Origin: Rosenbergiella gaditana
GTDB taxonomy: Bacteria; Pseudomonadota; Gammaproteobacteria; Enterobacterales; Enterobacteriaceae
DNA length: 60,122 bases
Direction: 5' to 3'
NCBI RefSeq assembly: GCF_018494065.1
Contig: NZ_JABBFR010000018.1
Coordinates: 1-60,122, forward strand
Under the pieces are notes generated by a model that was given only the letters and a program-made list of their open reading frames with translations, did not search any database and was not told the DNA's origin. This document shows, piece after piece, positions 54,201 through 60,122 of the stretch. A program made the position numbers and the translations under genes. The first letter of the stretch is position 1, and each line of letters opens with the position of its first letter.

Positions 54201-54821
54201 TTAACGCGAAAAAATGAGATGTAAGCCAAATGCCACAAATAATGTTCCCGCGACGCCATCAATCCATTTAGCCAGCTTCTGATATTTTGTCTTAACCCAA
54301 GGTAATGAGAATAACGTTGCCACGAGGCTAAACCAAATCAGTGTTTCTGCAACGATTAAGATAAAAATTGCAGTGCGTGTCGCGCTGCTGACATCATCGC
54401 CAACAATTAACGAGAAGATACTGCCAAAATAGATAATGGCTTTAGGATTAGAAAGATTCGTCAGCAGTCCACGTAAAAAAGTATTTTTCTTACGTGGGAT
54501 TGATACTGGTCCAGTCTCTTCGCCTGCGATGCGAGGTTGGCGTGCAGACTTAATCATCTGAATACCCATCCATATCAGGTAAGCCCCTCCAGCCAGAAGG
54601 ATGAGTTGGTGTAACCAAGCCATCTGTTTCAGAATCAGATTCAGCCCAAGCAGTGCAACTGCCGCCCATATAGCGACGGCAAGGGTTATACCGATCACGC
54701 CTTTAAAGGCATCACGTCGTGATTGGCTCGCTGCGGTTTGTGAGATAAAGAAAAAATCAGGGCCTGGGCTTGCCAAGGCAACTATCTGCACTAAGGCGAC
54801 GGTTAGAAAAAGGGATATCAT
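54201..54821 (-). CDS. rhtC: Threonine exporter RhtC
   Basis: A 206-residue LysE-family exporter with about six membrane segments. The N-terminus VALVQIVALASPGPDFFF and the segment LLTNLSNPKAIIYFGSIFSL closely match E. coli RhtC, and it follows recQ as in E. coli. AAGGAG lies before the ATG. Threonine is the expected substrate from the family. Confidence 0.93.
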   Translation of the reverse strand: MISLFLTVALVQIVALASPGPDFFFISQTAASQSRRDAFKGVIGITLAVAIWAAVALLGLNLILKQMAWLHQLILLAGGAYLIWMGIQMIKSARQPRIAGEETGPVSIPRKKNTFLRGLLTNLSNPKAIIYFGSIFSLIVGDDVSSATRTAIFILIVAETLIWFSLVATLFSLPWVKTKYQKLAKWIDGVAGTLFVAFGLHLIFSR

Positions 54822-54856
54822 AAAAACTCCTTATAATAGCTTAGCGACAGGGTGAG

Positions 54857-56680
54857 TTACTCATCATCTAAGTGCTGCTTGATCAACTGCATAAAGGGGC
54901 GTCCAAAACGCTCCAATTTACGTTGCCCAATACCATTTATCCCCAACATTTCAGACGGGGATATCGGTTGAAGCTCAGACAACTCAATGAGTGTTGCGTC
55001 ATTAAACACGACGTAGGGAGGTATATTTTCCTCATCAGCAATCGCCTTGCGTAACTTACGTAGTTTGGCAAATAGCTTTTTATCATAATGACTACCAGAC
55101 AAACGGCTCATCACAGGGCGGGTTTTGGTCACTATTATTCGAGGAACCGCAAGCTGCAACGGTGATTCACTGCGTAAAACGGGCCGGGCACTTTCCGTAA
55201 GTTGCAGAGCGGAATGCTGGCTAATATTTTGGGTGACCAATCCAAGATGGATCAGCTGCCGTAACACGTTAACCCAATGCTCATGACTTTGATCGCGGCC
55301 AATCGCATAAACCGGTAACTTATCGTGACCGAACTCTTTTATACGCTGATTTGCTGCTCCCCTTAGCACCTCAACAATATACCCCATACCAAAACGTTGG
55401 CCGACCCGATAAATCGTGGACAACGCTTTTTGTGCATCGACCAAACCATCGTAGCGGCGAGGAGGATCCAGACAGATATCGCAATTCCCGCAGGCTGCTT
55501 GGCGATTTTCGCCAAAATAGTTAAGGAGCACTAAGCGTCTACAGGTTTGGGCCTCGGCAAAAGCCCCCATGGCATTAAGCTTATGCCGCTCTATATCCTG
55601 GCTTAATCCCGGGCTTTTCTCATCTAAGCAACGACGTAACCATCCCATATCTGCGGGATCGTAGAGCATCATCGCTTCAGCAGGTAAACCGTCACGCCCC
55701 GCTCTCCCCGTTTCCTGATAATAGGACTCGATATTACGCGGAATGTCTAAATGGAAGACAAAGCGGACATTAGGTTTATTAATCCCCATCCCAAATGCGA
55801 CGGTCGCCACGACGATTTGAAGATCATCACGCTGAAAGGCTTCTTGCACCCGCGCTCGCTCATCCGCTTCGAGACCTGCGTGATAGGCGCCAACACTCCA
55901 CCCACGGCTCTGTAAACGAGCGGTAATATCTTCGACTTTAGCGCGACTGTTACAGTAAATAATGCCGCACTTCCCTCGCTGTTCGCGCAAGTATGTGAGC
56001 AACTGATCGGTGGGTTTGTACTTATCAACAAGCGTGTAGCGGATATTGGGACGGTCAAAACTACTCACCTGAATAAAGGGATCCTGGAGCTGAAGACGCT
56101 GCAAGATATCTTGTCGTGTGGTGCTGTCTGCCGTTGCCGTTAACGCCATAATGGGCAGGGAGGGGAATCGTTCTCTTAGACGCCCAATTGCGCCATATTC
56201 TGGACGAAAATCGTGTCCCCATTGCGAAATACAGTGCGCTTCGTCGACTGCGATCAGTGCTGGATGCCAACTACTTAATGTATCGAGAAAACTTTCCATC
56301 ATTAAGCGCTCTGGCGCCACATATAAAAGCTTAATCTTACCTTCTCGACAATCTTGGTAAATTTGCTGCTGAATCTCTCTAGGCTGGCTAGAGTTTAGGC
56401 TTTCCGCACCGACACCATTCGCACGCAGTTGGTCGACCTGATCTTTCATTAGTGAAATGAGAGGGGAAACCACCAGCGTTAGTCCAGTTCGCACTAACGC
56501 GGGTATTTGATAACACAGTGACTTACCACCACCAGTAGGCATTATCACAAGACAATCTTGTCCAGAGATTACCGCTTGTATAATACTGTCTTGACCGGGA
56601 CGAAACTGCTGGTAACCGAACGTTTCCTGCAGTACCTGAAGGGCGTCAACCTCCCGGTCCACTTCTACCAATGTTGCCAC
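54857..56680 (-). CDS. recQ: ATP-dependent DNA helicase RecQ
   Basis: A 607-residue 3'-5' helicase of the RecF recombination route. Walker A TGGGKSLCYQIP is near residue 50, the DEAH box reads VDEAHCISQWGHDF, and motif VI is QETGRAGRDG. The zinc-binding Cys cluster (CRRL, CGNCDIC) and the winged helix follow, and the HRDC domain is at about 525-600. Length is that of E. coli (609). Confidence 0.97.
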   Translation of the reverse strand: MATLVEVDREVDALQVLQETFGYQQFRPGQDSIIQAVISGQDCLVIMPTGGGKSLCYQIPALVRTGLTLVVSPLISLMKDQVDQLRANGVGAESLNSSQPREIQQQIYQDCREGKIKLLYVAPERLMMESFLDTLSSWHPALIAVDEAHCISQWGHDFRPEYGAIGRLRERFPSLPIMALTATADSTTRQDILQRLQLQDPFIQVSSFDRPNIRYTLVDKYKPTDQLLTYLREQRGKCGIIYCNSRAKVEDITARLQSRGWSVGAYHAGLEADERARVQEAFQRDDLQIVVATVAFGMGINKPNVRFVFHLDIPRNIESYYQETGRAGRDGLPAEAMMLYDPADMGWLRRCLDEKSPGLSQDIERHKLNAMGAFAEAQTCRRLVLLNYFGENRQAACGNCDICLDPPRRYDGLVDAQKALSTIYRVGQRFGMGYIVEVLRGAANQRIKEFGHDKLPVYAIGRDQSHEHWVNVLRQLIHLGLVTQNISQHSALQLTESARPVLRSESPLQLAVPRIIVTKTRPVMSRLSGSHYDKKLFAKLRKLRKAIADEENIPPYVVFNDATLIELSELQPISPSEMLGINGIGQRKLERFGRPFMQLIKQHLDDE

Positions 56681-56696
56681 ACGCTACCTGTTTTAA

Positions 56697-57578
56697 TCAG
56701 AGAACATCATTAAGAGTTAGACCAATACCAACCCGCGTTTGACGGTGATTATAGTCGATCAACGATTCGCCATAACCACTGTAGACTTGGGTGTAAAATC
56801 TGACGTTGTGGGTGATAGGATAGCTCCAGCCTAGTTGAGCGCCGCCGTAACCGGAATTCCAGTTATATTGACCTTCAACGCTGAAAATATTTTCGCCCCA
56901 CTTGTAGCCTAATTTAGCACGATAATGTCCCATATATTTGATGATATCAGGGTTATCGTCATCGCCTCCGCCCGTATCAAGACGTACCCAAGGCTTAATT
57001 TCAGCGGTCATGTTACCATTTTGCGCCATTAAACGCAGGTAGCCGCGATTCCAGCTGCGAGACGTTGGGTCACTGCGCCCATTCGATTCGTGGTTAAAGC
57101 CGGTTTCAATATCGCGGAGCGTCCAGTCACCCAGTGAGTAATCTGTTGCCCAGCCGACGAAGAGTTGCGGTTCGTAGTTCGTTTCGCGGAAAGGTGAAGA
57201 TTCTTTACTGTTCGAGATTTGCCACCAAGAGCGCTGGGTGTAAGAAGCCGCTAAGACTGAGTTATCTCCTAAGATACCGCGCCAGATTGGGAAGGCCAAG
57301 CTTAGTTGAAATTTCAGCTCATCCTTGCGCGCATTATGCCCCCAATTATAGCTTTCAATCGCACCCTTATTAATATCACTGGTGTAGGTATACAGCACAT
57401 AGTTACTTTCGTAAGGATATAAAACGAAAGCACTATCATGTTGTTGTAGTAGATTTGAGATAATGCTACCAGGAACTGGCGAGTTATTTTGTACGCCAAC
57501 ATCATATCCGCTACTTTCCGCGTTAGCTCCCAGAGGTAACGCTAGCGCTGCCGCCAATACCAAACACTTTCGTTGCAT
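56697..57578 (-). CDS. pldA: Outer-membrane phospholipase A PldA
   Basis: A 293-residue 12-strand beta-barrel phospholipase (OMPLA). The signal peptide covers about residues 1-21 (ALPLGANAES). The catalytic region GFNHESNGRSDPTSRSWNRG holds the His, Ser and Asn of the triad. The C-terminus is a typical beta-barrel end. I use the ATG at 57578 with AGGGA upstream; a GTG five codons earlier would be unusual. A cotranscript with recQ is likely (16-bp gap). Confidence 0.94.
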   Translation of the reverse strand: MQRKCLVLAAALALPLGANAESSGYDVGVQNNSPVPGSIISNLLQQHDSAFVLYPYESNYVLYTYTSDINKGAIESYNWGHNARKDELKFQLSLAFPIWRGILGDNSVLAASYTQRSWWQISNSKESSPFRETNYEPQLFVGWATDYSLGDWTLRDIETGFNHESNGRSDPTSRSWNRGYLRLMAQNGNMTAEIKPWVRLDTGGGDDDNPDIIKYMGHYRAKLGYKWGENIFSVEGQYNWNSGYGGAQLGWSYPITHNVRFYTQVYSGYGESLIDYNHRQTRVGIGLTLNDVL

Positions 57579-57798
57579 AGTTGTCCCTATCACCCGTAAT
57601 TGATCAAATTCGTCAAATGTGACTAAAAATTTTCCTACTAAGGGCGTAATTTTGACCTGAAATGGCTTTTTATGACAGCAGAATATGATGATAAACGAGA
57701 ACTTCTCAACACTGGAGTAAATCCGCGCTCGTTCAAACAGGCACGTTGGGGAAGAGAGAGATGAACTTAGGATACATAAGGATGGGAGAGAGGTATTT

Positions 57799-57827
57799 CA
57801 AAAAAGGATGATAGCCGCCTATCATCC
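57799..57827 (-). terminator. Terminator of the small periplasmic protein gene
   Basis: On the minus strand GGATGATAG and CTATCATCC form a perfect 9-bp stem with a 4-base loop, followed by TTTTTT. It lies just beyond the stop codon at 57844: a textbook Rho-independent terminator. The rest of the 57579-57843 spacer shows nothing else clear; it must hold the pldA promoter. Confidence 0.85.
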
Positions 57828-57843
57828 CACGGGAAATAACTGA

Positions 57844-58080
57844 TTAATTTTTACGACCCAAGCCTGAAACATCTTGGATATTGTGCAAAACAGCAGTCAT
57901 TCGCACAAAATTACCTGAGCTAGCGCCGGTAATTTTGTATTCGGCATCATGGTTATCCGCAATTTGCATAATTTTATTTTCAGCGCCTTGTAATGAGATA
58001 TCCGTTACAGAGATGCTTTTTGCAAAAGAAACAGCTGGTAGTGCAAGTAAAGCAAGCATTGCGATGGTTATTTTTTTCAT
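57844..58080 (-). CDS. Small periplasmic protein, YdgH/BhsA-like (DUF1471)
   Basis: A 78-residue secreted protein. The signal peptide is about residues 1-20 (MKKITIAMLALLALPAVSFA). The mature part (ADNHDAEYKITGASSGNFVRMTAVLHN) has the pattern of DUF1471 proteins such as BhsA and McbA: a helix with an acidic start, then strand, then a second strand ending near a hydroxyl or polar residue. Such proteins are stress or biofilm related. I start it at the ATG at 58080, with AGGGAG upstream. It has its own terminator and a likely CRP site. Not present at this position in E. coli. Confidence 0.6.
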   Translation of the reverse strand: MKKITIAMLALLALPAVSFAKSISVTDISLQGAENKIMQIADNHDAEYKITGASSGNFVRMTAVLHNIQDVSGLGRKN

Positions 58081-58195
58081 AATATTGACTCCCTGGTGTG
58101 AGCCATAAAGATACATCTCTGGTCGTAATTAAGCGTTTCGTTTTGTAAAAAACTGAATTAAATCTCATCAATTAATAATATATTTTTTGACAATC

Positions 58196-58211
58196 TGTGG
58201 TGTAAATCACA
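58196..58211. promoter_or_regulatory. CRP-like site upstream of the small periplasmic protein gene
   Basis: TGTGG-TGTAAA-TCACA matches the CRP consensus TGTGA-N6-TCACA with one mismatch. It lies 116-131 bases upstream of the ATG at 58080 and just upstream of a TTGTCA (-35-like) at 58188-58193 on the minus strand. The spacer 58081-58358 is A/T-rich and otherwise featureless. Confidence 0.5.
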
Positions 58212-58358
58212 TGAAATATAATTCACATCGATATTAAATTGATGAATACCAATAAGTTAATCGATTTAACATTAATAATATTTATAGATGTTCTATCGCT
58301 TGCGCCGACGACCTTTCCCCACGATCCCGTTTGAGCGTGTCATTCTTTACTTACCCAC

Positions 58359-58380
58359 AAAAACGGCGCCTAAGGCGCCG
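58359..58380 (-). terminator. Terminator of corA
   Basis: On the minus strand CGGCGCC-TTA-GGCGCCG is a perfect 7-bp GC-rich stem, followed by TTTTT. It ends 10 bases after the corA stop. A strong Rho-independent terminator. Confidence 0.92.
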
Positions 58381-58389
58381 AGAAGAGTG

Positions 58390-59343
58390 TTATAACCAGT
58401 TTTTACGCTTAAAGTATAGATAAGGTGCCAAACCAGCCAATATCATCAATAAGATGGCACCTGGGTAGCCAAAGCTCCACTTAAGCTCTGGCATAAACTC
58501 AAAGTTCATCCCATAGCTTGACGCTACCAGTGTGGGAGGTAAGAAGACAACCGACACCACCGAGAAAATCTTGATAATACGGTTTTGCTCAATACTGATA
58601 AATCCCATTGCCGCTTGCATCAAAAAGTTAACTTTCTGAAACAGTGATTCATTGTGCGGTAATAATGAGTCAATATCGCGTAATACTTCGCGAGCTTGTT
58701 CTAACTGATTCGCGGGAAGTCGAGCTTTACGTATTAGAAAGTTTAACGCGCGTTGGGTATCCATCAAACATAGACGAACTTTCCAACCGATATCCTCTAA
58801 CTCTGCCAAGCGGGAAAGTGCTTCGTCATACTCTTCGCCCTGCTGCCCTTCCATGATCACACGACTTAATTTTTCTAAGGCGCTGTAGATATTCTCGATT
58901 TCATCAGCTAGCTGCTCTATTTTGGTCTCAAACAAATCGAGAAGTACTTCAAATACATTGCCATCAATTAAGGTCTGACTGCGGGCGCGCATCCGATACA
59001 GGCGAAAAGCGGGAAGTTCACGTTCACGTAAGGTGAAGAGGCGTCCGTCACGAATGGTAAAAGCCACTGTAGCATTTCCAGCATGATCGTCAGCATCTTC
59101 ATAGAAGAAGAAAGAGTGGATATGTAAACCGTCTTCGTCTTCGAAAAAACGGGCAGAGGCCTCGATATCTTCAAGCTCTGGCCGAGTCGCCAAACCTTGG
59201 CCTAGTGTTTGTTGTACCAGGTCGCGTTCATCTTCTTCTGGCTCAATTAAATCGACCCAAACGGCATTAGAAAGCGCGACATTGCTCTCTTCAGGTTCCA
59301 TTCGGCTCAAGCGATTTTCTTCGAGTTTGAAAGCACTCAACAT
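58390..59343 (-). CDS. corA: Magnesium transporter CorA
   Basis: A 317-residue pentameric Mg2+ channel (also Co2+, Ni2+). The C-terminal two membrane helices carry the [11 protein letters not shown] loop with the GMN filter motif. Almost the whole sequence matches E. coli CorA (316). It has a long leader (about 265 bases from the predicted promoter) with a short ORF (59531-59593) and hairpins, as for the Mg2+-regulated corA leader of Salmonella and E. coli. Confidence 0.97.
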   Translation of the reverse strand: MLSAFKLEENRLSRMEPEESNVALSNAVWVDLIEPEEDERDLVQQTLGQGLATRPELEDIEASARFFEDEDGLHIHSFFFYEDADDHAGNATVAFTIRDGRLFTLRERELPAFRLYRMRARSQTLIDGNVFEVLLDLFETKIEQLADEIENIYSALEKLSRVIMEGQQGEEYDEALSRLAELEDIGWKVRLCLMDTQRALNFLIRKARLPANQLEQAREVLRDIDSLLPHNESLFQKVNFLMQAAMGFISIEQNRIIKIFSVVSVVFLPPTLVASSYGMNFEFMPELKWSFGYPGAILLMILAGLAPYLYFKRKNWL

Positions 59344-59390
59344 AGCAGTATGACTCCCCTTGCTTTATCGGCAGGGACAAGACAAAACCA

Positions 59391-59414
59391 TTACTCATTT
59401 GTCTCAATGAGTAA
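59391..59414 (-). promoter_or_regulatory. Hairpin in the corA leader
   Basis: TTACTCATT (59391-59399) and AATGAGTAA (59406-59414) pair perfectly over 9 bp with a 6-base loop, about 50 bases upstream of corA. A repeat TCACCGGT occurs at 59488-59495 and 59508-59515, able to form alternative pairings. Together they look like part of a leader switch. Confidence 0.5.
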
Positions 59415-59530
59415 GTAGCGTTACTTGAACACGGGGATCACAGATAGTGAAAATATCAGTGCTGACGATCATGATGATGGGAAATAATCACCGGTAAACA
59501 GCTAAGTTCACCGGTCAAAGAACGGTAACC

Positions 59531-59593
59531 TTAGCAGTTTTTCCTAATCAGTAGGAAATTGATCCAGCATCGACTGGGTGTGTCCAAGGTCAT
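59531..59593 (-). CDS. corL: Leader peptide of corA (corL-like)
   Basis: A 20-codon ORF, MTLDTPSRCWINFLLIRKNC, with AGAGGA just upstream of its ATG. In Salmonella the translation of a short leader ORF, corL, sets which corA leader structure forms and hence Rho-dependent termination. Position (start about 250 bases before corA) and leader design agree, though the peptide sequence itself cannot be confirmed as corL from memory. Too short for ordinary gene finding. Confidence 0.55.
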   Translation of the reverse strand: MTLDTPSRCWINFLLIRKNC

Positions 59594-59605
59594 TGTCCTC
59601 TAAGA

Positions 59606-59648
59606 ATTATAGTGGGCGCATGTTACGCCGAGACGAAAATATCGTCAA
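59606..59648 (-). promoter_or_regulatory. Candidate corA promoter(s)
   Basis: On the minus strand TTGACG (59643-59648), a 17-bp spacer and TAACAT (59620-59625) form a good sigma-70 promoter. A second, perfect -10 TATAAT is at 59606-59611 but lacks a -35 at the right spacing. Both would start transcripts upstream of the leader ORF. Confidence 0.55.
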
Positions 59649-60045
59649 GAATCCTAATAATTAAACTGTTTCTAAACGTGCATAAGCCGCAACCAGCCAT
59701 TTCACGCCTTGTCGGTGAGAGATAATAGGAAAGTCTAAACTACGTTAAAGGCTACTTCGTCGTTGTGAGCCTTATCGGCCAGCTATAACTTAGTCTCGCA
59801 AACTTACTAATATTACAAATGTAATTATAAAGTAGATAATTGCTTTTATAAGCATAAGGTGAGAAGGCATTATCATGCTTTTCTGAAAGATTCGTAATGA
59901 TACTGCCTTAAGCTTAAGGCGAAGTTCAGGGTGTCCTGCCACAATAGTGAAAGAAATAGATATTATCATGCCATACCGCAACCTCTTAAAATTATATATT
60001 CTCTCCTGTAAAAATAACTTTTTATTAAGCGTATTACTAAAAAAG
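59649..60045. other. A/T-rich spacer between corA and the IS1 end
   Basis: About 400 bases. The only ORF, 59790-60059 on the minus strand (89 codons), has no convincing ribosome site, runs into the IS1 end and has a hydrophobic but unfamiliar product, so I do not call it. The sequence from about 59800 to 60045 is distinctly A/T-rich compared with the rest of the window. Confidence 0.4.
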
Positions 60046-60122
60046 GGTGATGTATCCAATTAGTTGAATTGATGTATAATCATCGCTTTGAGGTTTTCTC
60101 ATGGCCAGCGTTACTGTTCATT
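60046..60122 (+). mobile_element. IS1-family insertion sequence, left end (cut by the window edge)
   Basis: From GGTGATGTATCCAA at 60046 the sequence follows the layout of the IS1 insA-side terminus (GGTGATGCTGCCAACTTA in IS1), with a TATAAT at 60075-60080 (compare TATGAT in IS1), a TGAGGTTTTCTC ribosome region, and the insA start. The right end is outside the window, so target duplications cannot be checked. Confidence 0.8.
60101..60122 (+). CDS. insA: IS1-family InsA, first 7 codons (partial)
   Basis: ATG GCC AGC GTT ACT GTT CAT encodes MASVTVH, the start of IS1-family InsA proteins (E. coli IS1 InsA begins MASVSI; some relatives MASVTVHCPRC, from memory). InsA binds the IS ends and, by -1 frameshift with InsB, forms the transposase. 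The rest lies beyond the edge. Confidence 0.75.

Noticed and set aside
59790..60059. 89-codon minus-strand ORF upstream of corA
   Set aside because: It overlaps the IS1 end, has no ribosome site I can trust, and its product is unfamiliar in A/T-rich DNA where chance ORFs are common.
1..60122. tRNA genes, CRISPR arrays, prophage genes
   Set aside because: Looked for and not seen: no cloverleaf-like tRNA sequence, no regularly spaced direct repeats, no phage structural or integrase genes.

Overview
The window is chromosomal DNA from a member of the Enterobacterales (Gammaproteobacteria); I cannot fix the genus. Gene content and order follow, in reverse complement, the E. coli K-12 interval from corA to hemG, and the housekeeping proteins read as clear orthologues. 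It has been remodelled relative to E. coli. fadBA is absent between fre and pepQ. metE and ysgA are absent between udp and metR, where a complete second (Flag-2 / lateral type) flagellar locus of about 32 kb sits instead. glpTQ lies next to metR in place of yigM. rarD, yigI and rhtB are also missing from their usual positions.

Layout, left to right. (1) 1-140: an rRNA P1-type promoter on the minus strand, so an rRNA operon should begin just outside the left edge, as in E. coli hemG-rrsA. (2) 141-7998: hemG, trkH, yigZ, pepQ, fre, ubiD (all minus), rfaH (plus), tatD (minus). (3) 8084-14169: tatC, tatB, tatA, ubiB, ubiJ, ubiE, rmuC. (4) 14196-15648: a LysE-family exporter gene and udp. (5) 15756-47490: the Flag-2 locus. 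(6) 47627-48510: a Sel1-repeat lipoprotein gene and an orphan small gene. (7) 48831-52298: metR, glpT, glpQ. (8) 52339-59343: yigL, pldB, rhtC, recQ, pldA, a small periplasmic protein gene, and corA with a leader-peptide ORF. (9) 60046-60122: the left end of an IS1-family element, cut by the window edge.

The flagellar locus has four blocks. lafK-fliEFGHIJ (minus) and fliMNPQR-flhBA (plus) diverge from a 343-bp spacer and encode the regulator, basal body, C-ring and export apparatus. flgAMN (plus) encodes the P-ring chaperone, anti-sigma factor and HAP chaperone. flgBCDEFGHIJKL followed by a lafW-like gene (minus) encodes rod, hook, rings and junction proteins. lafA, then lafBCDEFSTU plus an NlpC/P60 hydrolase gene (minus), encode filament, cap, chaperones, hook-length control, sigma-28 and motor. 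Two nearly identical sigma-54 promoter sequences precede flgB and lafB. This suggests a cascade in which LafK with sigma-54 drives the middle genes, including the sigma-28 gene lafS, and LafS drives flagellin. No chemotaxis genes, flhDC or fliO are present.

The points most worth following up are: the NlpC/P60 peptidoglycan hydrolase as last gene of the motor operon, alongside a FlgJ that lacks its muramidase domain; a very short hook protein; a FliM without the CheY-binding motif; a LafK without a receiver domain; a Sel1 lipoprotein beside flhA; and a sequence resembling an rRNA promoter at the right flank of the flagellar insert.
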